A stretch of 64,000 nucleotides of DNA. Source: Pseudogracilibacillus sp. Its GTDB lineage: Bacteria; Bacillota; Bacilli; Bacillales; Amphibacillaceae. The notes below the pieces were generated by a model that ran no database searches, was not told the DNA's origin, and was given only the letters and a program-made list of their open reading frames with translations. Shown here one piece after another: positions 27,057 through 35,803 of this stretch. Location: NCBI GenBank assembly GCA_026169815.1, contig JAPFDT010000025.1, positions 265,372-329,371 on the forward strand. The letters run 5' to 3'. The position numbers and the translations under genes were made by a program. The stretch's first letter is position 1. Every line of letters starts with the position of its first letter.

Positions 27057-27070
27057 TGTTTCCCATCATG

Positions 27071-27982
27071 TTATTCACGATGCATTGTGTAGAAAGATTT
27101 TTTTGTGATTTGTTGGATTGTTTGATACAGTTCATCGTTCATTGGTGCTAGGTTTACATATTGGCCATTTGTAAGAAGTTGTGTTTCATTACTAGTCCCA
27201 AACACTGCGCTCACGACTGCCGGATGTTTGAGTACATATTGAAAAGCTAGCTTTTCTAATGGTTCATCTAAACTGAATAATTGTTCTGTCGTTTGGCGAA
27301 GTTCATTATAATTATAATCTAAATAGCCATTTTTCCCCTTTTTCACAATAGAAGATAATGCATGAGAACTTAACATACCCTTTGCAAGTGGACCTCGAGC
27401 AAGAACGCTAATTTGTTGTTCATGTAATACATCTAACCATTCTTCTGGACGGCGGTCGAGCATACTGTATTGCATCATGACAGCATCTATATTCGATTTA
27501 TTCATGTATGCATTGATGACATTTGGGCGAATGGATGAAATACCATAGGCACGGATAGTTCCAGATTTTTTTAACTGTTCAAATGCTTCAATTGATTCGT
27601 CTATTGGATCTTTTATTGTTCCTCCGTGTAATAAGTATAAATCGATATAATCCGTCTGTAGCCGTTGTAAACTGTTTTTGGCAGCGGTTTTAATATATTG
27701 ACTAGAAGGATCCCAGAACCAATCTTTCGTTTTTGGATTAAAATGATTGCCTACTTTTGTTGTTAAGACGATTTGGTCGCGATGGTGTTTAATAAATTGA
27801 CCTAGTAAAGCTTCATTTTGTCCAAAGTCATATAAATCTGCTGTATCAATATGAATAATTCCTTGATCAAGTGCTCGGGATAAAAGAGTAACAACAGATT
27901 GTTTATCAAGGGGAAATGACATCGTTCCTAATGTAAGATGAGGGACACTTATAGTTGATTTTCCGATTGTTCCTTCATTCAT
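27071..27982 (-). CDS. yqkF: Aldo/keto reductase YqkF
   Basis: 303 residues on the minus strand, starting at the ATG ending at 27982 with SD AGGAGGT; a longer frame to 28039 has no SD. The TIM-barrel NAD(P)H-dependent reductase signatures are present: LGTMSFPL, GIIHIDTADLYDFGQNEALLG, catalytic Lys in VLTTKVGNHF, TDYIDLYLLHGG and the C-terminal GTSN cofactor motif. The substrate is unknown. Its position next to nudF on the opposite strand matches B. subtilis yqkF. A perfect palindrome lies in its upstream region. Confidence 0.85.
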   Translation of the reverse strand: MNEGTIGKSTISVPHLTLGTMSFPLDKQSVVTLLSRALDQGIIHIDTADLYDFGQNEALLGQFIKHHRDQIVLTTKVGNHFNPKTKDWFWDPSSQYIKTAAKNSLQRLQTDYIDLYLLHGGTIKDPIDESIEAFEQLKKSGTIRAYGISSIRPNVINAYMNKSNIDAVMMQYSMLDRRPEEWLDVLHEQQISVLARGPLAKGMLSSHALSSIVKKGKNGYLDYNYNELRQTTEQLFSLDEPLEKLAFQYVLKHPAVVSAVFGTSNETQLLTNGQYVNLAPMNDELYQTIQQITKKSFYTMHRE

Positions 27983-28000
27983 TGCTCTACCTCCTAATAA

Positions 28001-28021
28001 AAAATTATAGTGTATAATTTT
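28001..28021. repeat. Perfect palindrome upstream of yqkF
   Basis: AAAATTATA-GTG-TATAATTTT, 19 bp before the yqkF start on the minus strand, in the yqkF/nudF divergent region. It may be an operator or the promoter -10 area. Confidence 0.5.
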
Positions 28022-28167
28022 ATTGTAAAGTTTACGCAATCAACGAACAACTAAAATGTTCAAATTGTGATAAAATAGAAGTAGAAAGTTTATTATTACA
28101 AACAAAAGGAATACTATTTTATATATAAGTTTATGAAAAGATATCGCAACATTTAAGGAGATAGACG

Positions 28168-28725
28168 ATGAATAAATTTCAAGAAAAAACGATAGATACA
28201 ACAAAAGTTTTTAACGGTCGAATTATTTCATTACAAGTTGATGATGTGGAACTTTCAGATGGGAATTATTCGAAGCGTGAAATAGTAAAACATCCTGGAG
28301 CTGTTGCGATTATAGCGATGACAGAAGAGGGAAAGATTGTTTTTGTTGAACAATACCGTAAACCTTTAGAACGGTCATTAATTGAAATTCCAGCTGGGAA
28401 GTTAGAGCCAAATGAAGCGCCTGAGATTACAGCAGTTAGGGAGTTAGAGGAAGAAACTGGTTATACGACAGAGCAAATGCAATATGTAACATCATTTTAC
28501 ACATCGCCAGGTTTTGCCGACGAATTGATGCATGTCTATTTTACGGATAACTTAATTAAATTAGATGAAGCTGTTCCACTTGATGAAGATGAGTTTGTAG
28601 AAGTACATTACTTGTCATTAGAAGAAGCGGAACAATACGTTTTAGAACAAAAAATCTACGACGCGAAAACAGCATATGCTATATTATATTTAAGAAATAG
28701 GTTGTTAACTCATGAAGCTAAATGA
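28168..28725 (+). CDS. nudF: ADP-ribose pyrophosphatase
   Basis: 185 residues. The Nudix box is complete: GKLEPNEAPEITAVRELEEE followed by TG, with the ADP-ribose-type features FVEQYRKPLERSLIEIPAGK upstream and TSFYTSPGFADELMHVY after. It hydrolyses ADP-ribose to AMP and ribose 5-phosphate. The next gene begins 14 bp before its stop. The YqkG position in B. subtilis is identical. Confidence 0.94.
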   Translation: MNKFQEKTIDTTKVFNGRIISLQVDDVELSDGNYSKREIVKHPGAVAIIAMTEEGKIVFVEQYRKPLERSLIEIPAGKLEPNEAPEITAVRELEEETGYTTEQMQYVTSFYTSPGFADELMHVYFTDNLIKLDEAVPLDEDEFVEVHYLSLEEAEQYVLEQKIYDAKTAYAILYLRNRLLTHEAK

Positions 28726-29884
28726 TTATTTCGTTGATTTACATATTCATATCGGTAGGGATATATTCAATGATCCTGTTAAAATTGCTGCATCGAATAA
28801 GTTAACGTTAACGAACGTGTTAAAAGAAGCAAGTCGTCGAAAAGGTATAGATATCGTTGGGATTATTGATTGTCATGCACCTGCTGTTCAAACTGAGATT
28901 GAGAACTTATTACATGAAGGTGTCGCTAAAGAAATAGCTGATGGTGGAATAGCCTTTGAACAAGTGACTTTAATTATGGGCTCAGAAATTGAAGTATATG
29001 ATGAACATTGTAAAGGTCCGATTCATGTATTATGTTACTTTCCAACATTACACTCGATCAAACAGTTTTCAGAATGGCTCGTAGGGAAAATGAAAAATAT
29101 AACGTTAAGTTCTCAACGTTATTATGGAACTGGTAAAGCATTACAGTTAAAAGTAAAAGAATTAGGCGGCTTATTTATTCCAGCACATGTTTTTACACCT
29201 TTTAAAAGTATGTATGGAAAAGGCGTAAAAGACACGTTAACGGAAGTTTTTGATATTTCTATGATAGATGCAGTTGAGCTTGGATTAAGTTCTGACTCTT
29301 ATATGGCTGATCAGATTCAAGAACTCCGAGAATTCACGTATTTATCTAATTCGGACAGCCATTCATTAGCGAAAATAGGACGAGAATATCAAAAGATGAC
29401 CTTATTAGAACCATCATTTTCAGAATTGAAAAAAGCATTATACGAAGAAGATGGACGAGCAGTAAAAGCGAATTATGGTATGAATCCAAAGTTAGGAAAA
29501 TATTATACAACTGTATGTCAAAATTGTTATGCATCCGTTACTTATGGGATAAAGCAATGCCCGGAATGTGGCAGTACAAAAATTATTAATGGCGTATATG
29601 ATAGAATTCAAGAGCTTGCGACAGATGGGGAAAAGGAAATGAAGCGGCCAACTTATTACTATCAAGTACCTTTAGATTACCTCCCAGGCCTTGGAGCAAA
29701 AACATATCAGAAGTTAATTGACGCTTTTGAAACGGAAATGAATATCATCCATCATGTTACGAAAGGTGAATTATTGAATGTCGTCTCAGAAGATATAGCA
29801 AATATGATTATAAATAATCGTCATGGACTGCAGCATGTAGAAGCTGGTGGTGGAGGAAAATACGGTAAAATAAAACACAAATAA
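28712..29884 (+). CDS. yqxK: PHP-domain protein YqxK, endonuclease Q-like
   Basis: 390 residues. An N-terminal PHP domain has metal ligands in DLHIHIG, IDCHAP, GSEIEVYDEH and NSDSHSLAKIGREY. A four-cysteine zinc ribbon follows (CQNCYASV, QCPECGST, about 270-290), then a helix-hairpin-helix segment (LPGLGAKTYQKL, about 325-337). This layout matches EndoQ enzymes, which nick DNA 5' of deaminated bases; database entries often label it a UvrD-like helicase, but no helicase motifs are present. It overlaps nudF and ends 73 bp before spoIIM. Confidence 0.85.
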   Translation: MKLNDYFVDLHIHIGRDIFNDPVKIAASNKLTLTNVLKEASRRKGIDIVGIIDCHAPAVQTEIENLLHEGVAKEIADGGIAFEQVTLIMGSEIEVYDEHCKGPIHVLCYFPTLHSIKQFSEWLVGKMKNITLSSQRYYGTGKALQLKVKELGGLFIPAHVFTPFKSMYGKGVKDTLTEVFDISMIDAVELGLSSDSYMADQIQELREFTYLSNSDSHSLAKIGREYQKMTLLEPSFSELKKALYEEDGRAVKANYGMNPKLGKYYTTVCQNCYASVTYGIKQCPECGSTKIINGVYDRIQELATDGEKEMKRPTYYYQVPLDYLPGLGAKTYQKLIDAFETEMNIIHHVTKGELLNVVSEDIANMIINNRHGLQHVEAGGGGKYGKIKHK

Positions 29885-29957
29885 AATAAACGTAATGAAA
29901 ACTAGTTTCCTTTCATATCTATTAAATAGAGAAAGTTTTAATAGATGGAGGATGACT

Positions 29958-30614
29958 ATGTATATTGAAAAAAGTAATATATGGGCTCACATTAAGCAAC
30001 ATATGATGATTTATCTTTTTATGGTAACACTTTTTATTACGGGAATTATTTTTGGTGCGGTTATGGTAAATAGTATGACGTTTATTCAGAAGCAGGATTT
30101 ATTTTTTCACTTAGATCGTTATTTTATGCAAGTTAATACCGAAGAAGTCGCTCCAAGTAAAGATATTTTAACAAGAAGTTTCTTTTTTCATGTGAAATTT
30201 TTAAGTTTATTCTTTTTATTAGGAATTACGATTATCGGTATTCCTGCAGTATGGATACTTAATTTCATAAAAGGGGTTGTCATCGGGTTTTCGGTAGGAT
30301 TTATTGTGAATCAATTAGGAGCAAAAGGGTTACTGTTAGCAACGTTATCCATTGCTCCACAAAATATCATTATTATTCCTGTTTATATTATTGCAGGAAG
30401 TTTAGCGATGATTTTCTCCTTAACTTTATGTTATAAGTTATTTGGTAGATCGGTTACCCATTCGATAGGAAAACCATTTATGAGATATAGTGTTTTATTT
30501 ATTATACTTTTAATTTGTGCATTAGGTAGTTCACTAATTGAAACGTTCATATCCAATGAAGCATTTAAAGCGCTGTTAAAAACTAGTATTTACGGCATGA
30601 TAAGTATGTTTTAG
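29958..30614 (+). CDS. spoIIM: Stage II sporulation protein M
   Basis: 218 residues from ATG 29958 with SD GGAGG (29947-29951). Five or so membrane segments, with the conserved FIKGVVIGFSVGFIVNQLG and LLATLSIAPQNIIIIPVYI blocks. SpoIIM joins SpoIID and SpoIIP in the mother-cell complex that remodels peptidoglycan during engulfment. Some 63 bp of readable frame upstream lacks an SD. I found no clear SigE promoter. Confidence 0.93.
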   Translation: MYIEKSNIWAHIKQHMMIYLFMVTLFITGIIFGAVMVNSMTFIQKQDLFFHLDRYFMQVNTEEVAPSKDILTRSFFFHVKFLSLFFLLGITIIGIPAVWILNFIKGVVIGFSVGFIVNQLGAKGLLLATLSIAPQNIIIIPVYIIAGSLAMIFSLTLCYKLFGRSVTHSIGKPFMRYSVLFIILLICALGSSLIETFISNEAFKALLKTSIYGMISMF

Positions 30615-30646
30615 CTTAAATAATGATACCGGATAAATGATATTTT

Positions 30647-30675
30647 TTGACAGCTGTTTCATGTCTGCCTATAAT
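30647..30675 (+). promoter_or_regulatory. SigA promoter of fur
   Basis: Perfect TTGACA (30647-30652), 17 bp, perfect TATAAT (30670-30675), 25 bp before the fur start, so the leader is short. Confidence 0.85.
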
Positions 30676-30700
30676 TAAAGTGAAGATGGAGGGGTATCCC

Positions 30701-31156
30701 ATGAAACAGCGTATTGAACGAATTAAAAAGGAATTACATTCTAAAGGTTATAAACTAACCCCGCAAAGGGAAGCGACGCTAACTGTATTGTTAGAAAGAG
30801 AGTCAGACCATCTTAGTGCGGAAGAAATCTTTTTACTTGTAAAAGATAAAGCTCCTGATATAGGTTTAGCTACAGTTTATCGTACTTTAGAATTATTATC
30901 GGAATTAACAATTGTTGATAAAATTAACTTTGGTGATGGGGTCTCCCGTTATGATTTACGTAAAGAAGGAGTCGATCATTTCCATCATCACCTTGTATGT
31001 ATGGAATGTGGTTCTGTAGAAGAAATTATTGAAGATTTGTTAGGCGATGTTGAGAAAATTGTTGAAGATGATTGGGGTTTTCACGTAAAAGATCATCGAT
31101 TAACTTTCCATGGTATTTGTAAACAATGCCAAACATCTAAAGCAAAAGTAAATTAA
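30701..31156 (+). CDS. fur: Ferric uptake regulator family repressor
   Basis: 151 residues from ATG 30701 (SD GGAGGGG). A winged helix (GYKLTPQREATLTVLLE, IGLATVYRTLELLSEL) precedes a metal-binding dimerisation domain with DHFHHHLVCMECGSVEEI and a second CxxC near the end (CKQCQ). The HHH plus two CxxC pairs fit Fur. The position after spoIIM and before yqzK-xerD matches B. subtilis fur, which controls iron acquisition. It has a consensus promoter and its own terminator. Confidence 0.93.
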   Translation: MKQRIERIKKELHSKGYKLTPQREATLTVLLERESDHLSAEEIFLLVKDKAPDIGLATVYRTLELLSELTIVDKINFGDGVSRYDLRKEGVDHFHHHLVCMECGSVEEIIEDLLGDVEKIVEDDWGFHVKDHRLTFHGICKQCQTSKAKVN

Positions 31157-31157
31157 T

Positions 31158-31192
31158 GATAGACTTCCTTGGACGAAAGGAAGTCTATTTTA
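31158..31192 (+). terminator. Terminator after fur
   Basis: ATAGACTTCCTT / AAGGAAGTCTAT with a 6-nt loop, then TTTATT. Confidence 0.9.
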
Positions 31193-31259
31193 TTGTGGAT
31201 ATATATTATAAAGTAGTGACTATTGTATAATAGACGGAAACAGTGACTCAATTAAAATA

Positions 31260-31455
31260 TAATTAAAGAATGATTGCATAAAACTTCGCTACGGAATAAC
31301 ACTACGCTTTCCGCGGGCAACACCTCAACTACCTCAGAAACAAAGCCCGTTTCTTCGGGGATTTTCGGTTGTTGCTATTCCCGCAGGAGTCTTCGTGTTA
31401 TTCCTTCGCTAAATTTTACACATTGAATGATGTCATATTTTTCATATTAATTTTG
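31260..31455. repeat. Palindromic repeat element, family D, full copy
   Basis: Arms GGAATAACAC (31293-31302) and GTGTTATTCC (31395-31404) flank CGCTTTCCGCGGGC ... CCCGCAGGAGTCTTCG. A nested hairpin CAGAAAC / GTTTCT sits beside GGGATTTTCGG. Truncated inverted relative at 6940-7064. The rest of the fur-yqzK gap (31157-31642) is AT-rich with no recognised gene. Confidence 0.85.
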
Positions 31456-31642
31456 TATGGGCATAAAATATTCGGACTGCGGCAGTTATTCTCTATTTTA
31501 ATGAATGGTTATATGCTGAATAATAACTAAATTAATTAATATATAGGAATATATAACAATATCATTTAAAATAAAGGTATATAATTTCATGTTTTTGGCA
31601 TATCTTTCTAATACAGTATGTGTTTAGAAAGTAGGCGGAGAT

Positions 31643-31840
31643 ATGACATTTAATCTATGGAAAATGTTCAAAGTAACGATTATTTTTGTAAGTTGTACTT
31701 GTTTATTCTATTTTGGATTACGAGCTATGCATGAAGAATACGAACAATTTCATCGTTATGACGAACCAGAAGGACCAGCAATTAAAGTCTTTAGCGAGGA
31801 AGAAAGACTAATAGACCGATTTTATTTATTTTTCAAATAG
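31643..31840 (+). CDS. yqzK: YqzK (DUF4227) small membrane protein
   Basis: 65 residues with one N-terminal membrane segment (FKVTIIFVSCTCLFYFGLRA) and an acidic C-terminal part (RYDEPEGPAIKVFSEEERL). The gene lies between fur and xerD, 10 bp before xerD, as in B. subtilis. The function is unknown. A TATAAT-like -10 at about 31579 lacks a clear -35. Confidence 0.82.
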   Translation: MTFNLWKMFKVTIIFVSCTCLFYFGLRAMHEEYEQFHRYDEPEGPAIKVFSEEERLIDRFYLFFK

Positions 31841-31850
31841 GAGAATATAG

Positions 31851-32741
31851 ATGCAAGATATATTGGAAGACTTTTTTCATTATTTACAAATTGAACGCGG
31901 CTTAGCAGAGAATACGATAATTTCATATAAAAGAGATTTAAAAAATTATATGATGTTTATTACAGAGGAAAAAGATATATCCAATTGGCAAGATGTTCAA
32001 CGATATGATATCGTACTTTTTTTACAGCAATTGAAAACAGCTCAAAAATCAAGTGCAACGATATCACGAACGATTTCCTCCGTAAGATCATTTCATCAAT
32101 TCATGATACGTGATCAAATTGTTCAACACGATGCCAGCTTGCATATTGATACACCAAAGCCAGATCGATTATTGCCGGCTGTTATTTCTTTTGAAGAAGT
32201 TGAGAAATTACTTGAAATAAAAGAACGTAATCCTCTAGCTATTCGAAATAAAGCTATGTTAGAATTATTATATGCAACTGGATTACGGGTGACAGAACTT
32301 GTTAGTTTAGAGCTTAGTGACCTTCACCTCAAAATGGGATTTGTACGCTGTATTGGAAAAGGCAATAAAGAGCGAATTATTCCTTTAGGAGATATAGCTA
32401 AAGAAGCTATTGAAGACTATTTAGCTCATTCGCGAAATCATTTAGTGAAGAAAAATCAGCAAGAACAAGCGTTGTTTGTGAATCATCATGGCCGTCCATT
32501 ATCAAGGCAAGGGTTTTGGAAAATAATTAAAGCGGTAGCTCTTAATGCAGGGTTAACAAAAGAAATTACCCCACATACATTGCGACATTCTTTTGCAACG
32601 CACTTATTAGAAAACGGCGCTGATTTGCGAGCAGTTCAAGAAATGTTAGGACATGCTGATATTTCTACAACACAAATTTATACTCACATAACGAAAACGC
32701 GTTTAAAAGATATGTATGATCAGTTCCATCCAAGAGCATAA
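31851..32741 (+). CDS. xerD: Site-specific tyrosine recombinase XerD
   Basis: 296 residues. An N-terminal SAM-like domain (FFHYLQIERGLAENTIISYKRDL) is followed by the catalytic domain with ATGLRVTEL (Arg about 147), HTLRHSFATHLLENG (His-x-x-Arg about 243-246), LGHADISTTQIYTHI (His and nucleophile Tyr about 278). With its partner XerC-type recombinase it resolves chromosome dimers at dif. It is complete, unlike the integrase remnant at the window start. Confidence 0.95.
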   Translation: MQDILEDFFHYLQIERGLAENTIISYKRDLKNYMMFITEEKDISNWQDVQRYDIVLFLQQLKTAQKSSATISRTISSVRSFHQFMIRDQIVQHDASLHIDTPKPDRLLPAVISFEEVEKLLEIKERNPLAIRNKAMLELLYATGLRVTELVSLELSDLHLKMGFVRCIGKGNKERIIPLGDIAKEAIEDYLAHSRNHLVKKNQQEQALFVNHHGRPLSRQGFWKIIKAVALNAGLTKEITPHTLRHSFATHLLENGADLRAVQEMLGHADISTTQIYTHITKTRLKDMYDQFHPRA

Positions 32742-32768
32742 GAAAATAAAAAAGGTAGGTTAATATAA

Positions 32769-33950
32769 ATGAATTCATTTAAACGAATATTTTTAGTAGT
32801 GTTAGATTCAGTAGGGATTGGAGAAGCGCCCGACGCAGAAAAATATAATGACTTAGGTGCAAATACGCTAGGTAATATTGCCAAAGAAATGAATGGCTTA
32901 AACATGCCAAACATGGAGAAGTTAGGATTAGGAAACATCAATGAAATTCAAGGCATTGCTAACGTGCCAAATCCAAAAGGACATTATACAAAAATGCAAG
33001 AAGCTTCTGTAGGAAAAGATACGATGACAGGACATTGGGAGTTAATGGGTCTACATATCGATCAACCTTTTCAAACTTTTCCTAATGGATTTCCGGCAGA
33101 GTTAATTCAAGAAATTGAACAACGTACAGGGAGAAAGGTGATTGGAAATAAACCAGCATCAGGTACTGAAATAATCGAGGAGTTAGGTAAAGAACATCTT
33201 GACACAGGTGCGATTATTGTTTATACATCTGCTGATTCTGTCTTACAAATCGCTGCTCATGAAGAAGAAGTTCCACTTGAGGAATTATACGAAATCTGTG
33301 AAATATGCCGAGAATTAACGTTAGATGAACGTTATTTAGTTGGTCGTGTAATCGCTCGTCCATTTATCGGTGAGGTAGGTGCATTTGCACGTACAGCAAA
33401 TCGACATGATTACGCATTAAAACCTTTTGGAAAAACAGTCTTAGACCATTTAGAGTCAGGTAATAAAGACGTTATTGCTTTAGGAAAAATAACGGATATT
33501 TTTGATGGAGAAGGAATTACCCAATCAGTTAGAACCGTAAGTAATGATGATGGTATGGTAAAATTAGTGGAATCTTTAAAGCAGCCATTTAATGGATTAT
33601 GTTTTTTAAATTTAGTTGATTTTGATGCAGTATATGGACATCGACGTAATCCGCTAGGCTATGGAGAGGCATTAGAACGATTTGATCAACAATTAGCAGA
33701 AGTCTTCTCATTATTAGAAAGTGATGACTTATTATTATTAACAGCTGACCATGGAAACGATCCAACACATCATGGAACAGACCATACGAGAGAATTCGTA
33801 CCACTTATCGCATATCACAATAATATTAACGAAGGTATTCATTTAACTGAGCGTAAAACATTTGCTGATGTTGGTGCAACAATTGCCGATAACTTTGCTG
33901 TGCAAGCACCCGAACATGGAACAAGTTTTTTAGAAGAAATCAAAAAATAA
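32769..33950 (+). CDS. deoB: Phosphopentomutase
   Basis: 393 residues of the alkaline-phosphatase superfamily: [15 protein letters not shown] with the metal Asp, DTMTGHWE with the phosphorylated Thr, and [20 protein letters not shown] for the second metal site. It interconverts ribose/deoxyribose 1- and 5-phosphates (drm in B. subtilis). It is followed 22 bp later by pdp, which produces its substrate, so the two form a nucleoside-salvage operon. Confidence 0.96.
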   Translation: MNSFKRIFLVVLDSVGIGEAPDAEKYNDLGANTLGNIAKEMNGLNMPNMEKLGLGNINEIQGIANVPNPKGHYTKMQEASVGKDTMTGHWELMGLHIDQPFQTFPNGFPAELIQEIEQRTGRKVIGNKPASGTEIIEELGKEHLDTGAIIVYTSADSVLQIAAHEEEVPLEELYEICEICRELTLDERYLVGRVIARPFIGEVGAFARTANRHDYALKPFGKTVLDHLESGNKDVIALGKITDIFDGEGITQSVRTVSNDDGMVKLVESLKQPFNGLCFLNLVDFDAVYGHRRNPLGYGEALERFDQQLAEVFSLLESDDLLLLTADHGNDPTHHGTDHTREFVPLIAYHNNINEGIHLTERKTFADVGATIADNFAVQAPEHGTSFLEEIKK

Positions 33951-33972
33951 AGATATGAAAAGGTGATACAAC

Positions 33973-35271
33973 TTGCGCATGGACAGTATAATTGAAAAAA
34001 AGCGTGATGGACTATCTCTATCAGAAGAAGAGATTGCTTACATCGTTACAAATTATACAAACGATATGATTCCTGATTATCAAATGAGTGCATTATTAAT
34101 GGCAATTTATTTTCAAGGAATGACAATTGAAGAAAGTGCTTCATTAACAACAGCGATGGTAGAGTCAGGAGATACAGTAGATTTATCAGCTATTGACGGA
34201 ATAAAAGTTGATAAACATTCTACAGGAGGAGTAGGAGATACGACTACATTAACACTAGCTCCACTCGTTGCTTCAGTCGGAGTCTCAGTAGCTAAGATGA
34301 GTGGACGTGGATTAGGACATACAGGCGGAACACTCGATAAATTAGAAGCAATCGAAGGCTTTCATATTGAAATATCGAATGAGGAATTTGTTAATTTAGT
34401 TAATAAAAATCATTTAGCTGTAATTGGACAATCTGCTCAACTTGTACCTGCAGATAAAAAGATTTACAGTTTACGTGATGTAACAGCGACAGTTAACTCC
34501 ATTCCACTCATTGCCAGTTCGATTATGAGTAAAAAAATTGCTTCAGGTGCTGATGCTATCGTTTTAGACGTTAAAACTGGTGCTGGTGCATTTATGCAAG
34601 AAGCTTCAGAAGCTGAAGAGCTTGCAAAAACAATGGTTGAAATCGGTAAGAATGTTGGTCGAGATACATTAGCTGTTATCTCAAATATGGATCAACCATT
34701 AGGTTATGCAATTGGCAATGCACTAGAAGTCCAAGAGGCGATAGACACTTTAAAAGGCCAAGGACCAGACGATTTAACAGAATTAACATTAGTATTAGGA
34801 AGTCAAATGGTTGTTTTAGCGAAAAAAGCTAACACAATGGCAGAAGCACGAGCGATGTTAGAAGAAAATATAAAGAACGGTCGAGCGATAGAAATGTTCA
34901 AAACGTTCGTAGAAGCCCAAGGTGGCGATTCGAAAATAGTTGATGATCCTAGTTTATTACCGAGAGCAAATTTTCAACATGAAGTAAAAAGTGAAAGGTC
35001 AGGATATATAACTAAATTAATTGCTGATAAAGTGGGCAAAGCCGTTCTTTTATTAGGTGCAGGCCGACAAGATAAAGATTCTGTAATCGATTTAAGTGTT
35101 GGCGCAATATTGCATAAAAAATTAGGTGACAGTGTAACAAAAGGTGATACGCTCTTTACGATTCATTCTAATGTCGAAAATAATGATGAGATTGTAACGA
35201 TGTTACTAGAGAGTATCGAAATCGGACAAAACAAAGTGTCAGACACACTTATTATAAAAACAATTGAATAA
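33973..35271 (+). CDS. pdp: Pyrimidine-nucleoside phosphorylase
   Basis: 432 residues from TTG 33973 ([12 protein letters not shown]), the start homologous to B. subtilis Pdp. The family signature [20 protein letters not shown] and [14 protein letters not shown] are intact, with a C-terminal biotin-carboxyl-carrier-like domain ([18 protein letters not shown]). It splits uridine and thymidine with phosphate. In B. subtilis the gene after drm is the purine nucleoside phosphorylase pupG; here pdp takes that place. A terminator follows. Confidence 0.95.
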   Translation: MRMDSIIEKKRDGLSLSEEEIAYIVTNYTNDMIPDYQMSALLMAIYFQGMTIEESASLTTAMVESGDTVDLSAIDGIKVDKHSTGGVGDTTTLTLAPLVASVGVSVAKMSGRGLGHTGGTLDKLEAIEGFHIEISNEEFVNLVNKNHLAVIGQSAQLVPADKKIYSLRDVTATVNSIPLIASSIMSKKIASGADAIVLDVKTGAGAFMQEASEAEELAKTMVEIGKNVGRDTLAVISNMDQPLGYAIGNALEVQEAIDTLKGQGPDDLTELTLVLGSQMVVLAKKANTMAEARAMLEENIKNGRAIEMFKTFVEAQGGDSKIVDDPSLLPRANFQHEVKSERSGYITKLIADKVGKAVLLLGAGRQDKDSVIDLSVGAILHKKLGDSVTKGDTLFTIHSNVENNDEIVTMLLESIEIGQNKVSDTLIIKTIE

Positions 35272-35293
35272 TATCATCACATGAAAGTGCGCA

Positions 35294-35337
35294 TCCCACT
35301 AGAATTAGACTAAACATCTAACTCTAGTGGTTTTTTA
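35294..35337 (+). terminator. Terminator after pdp
   Basis: CCACTAGAATTAGA (35296-35309) / TCTAACTCTAGTGG (35317-35330), then TTTTTT. Confidence 0.9.
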
Positions 35338-35367
35338 ATGCAAAGCAACTTTGTAAAGTAGACAAAA

Positions 35368-35676
35368 CTGCGACGTAACTTTCCGTACTTGATAATTAAG
35401 GTTAGCGTTAGGCAGTATGTCGCTGCGGGTCGTTTCTTTCCGTGGGCACGGCCTCAACTTCTGTAGCAACACTACCGTGTTGCTACAGGGATTTTCGGAC
35501 TCGTGCTGTTCCCACAGGAGTAAACGACCCTCCACTCCAAACTGCCAATCTTGAAAGTGATTTTCTTTCGAGGAGGCTAATCGCGAGCCCACGGAAAGCG
35601 CAGTGCTTTTCCATAGCGAGAGTTTCGCAGTATCTTTTTTAACGCAATATGAGTTACAACACTTAAGTCGCAGTTT
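35368..35676. repeat. Palindromic repeat element, family F, large copy with two cores
   Basis: Ends ACTGCGACGTAACT and AGTTAC..CTTAAGTCGCAGT. The first hairpin has arms GGGTCGTTT (35427-35435) and AAACGACCC (35522-35530), core TTTCCGTGGGCACG ... CCCACAGGAG, and a nested perfect hairpin CTGTAGCAACAC / GTGTTGCTACAG beside GGGATTTTCGG. A second core half (CCCACGGAAAGCGCAGTGC) follows at 35588-35606 and matches 63786-63800. The 119-codon minus-strand ORF across it is not a gene. Confidence 0.85.
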
Positions 35677-35743
35677 ACGTTTACTCATCATCAACGTTAA
35701 AAACTAGCACAAAGAATATAATTATATTTTCCTCTAATTATAA

Positions 35744-35774
35744 GTTATAATTTTCCAATATGTTGGGCAGACTA
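35744..35774 (+). promoter_or_regulatory. Possible forespore (SigF-type) promoter of dacF
   Basis: GTTATA (35744-35749), 15 bp, GGGCAGACTA (35765-35774), which fits the SigF -10 pattern GG-N2-A-N-A-N-T. The -35 is imperfect. dacF is SigF-dependent in B. subtilis. Confidence 0.35.
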
Positions 35775-35803
35775 AAGATATATGAAAAGTTGGAGGGAAA
35801 CGT

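Noticed and set aside
35335..35694. 119-codon minus-strand ORF
   Set aside because: Lies wholly inside the family F palindromic repeat; no SD, no protein-like composition.
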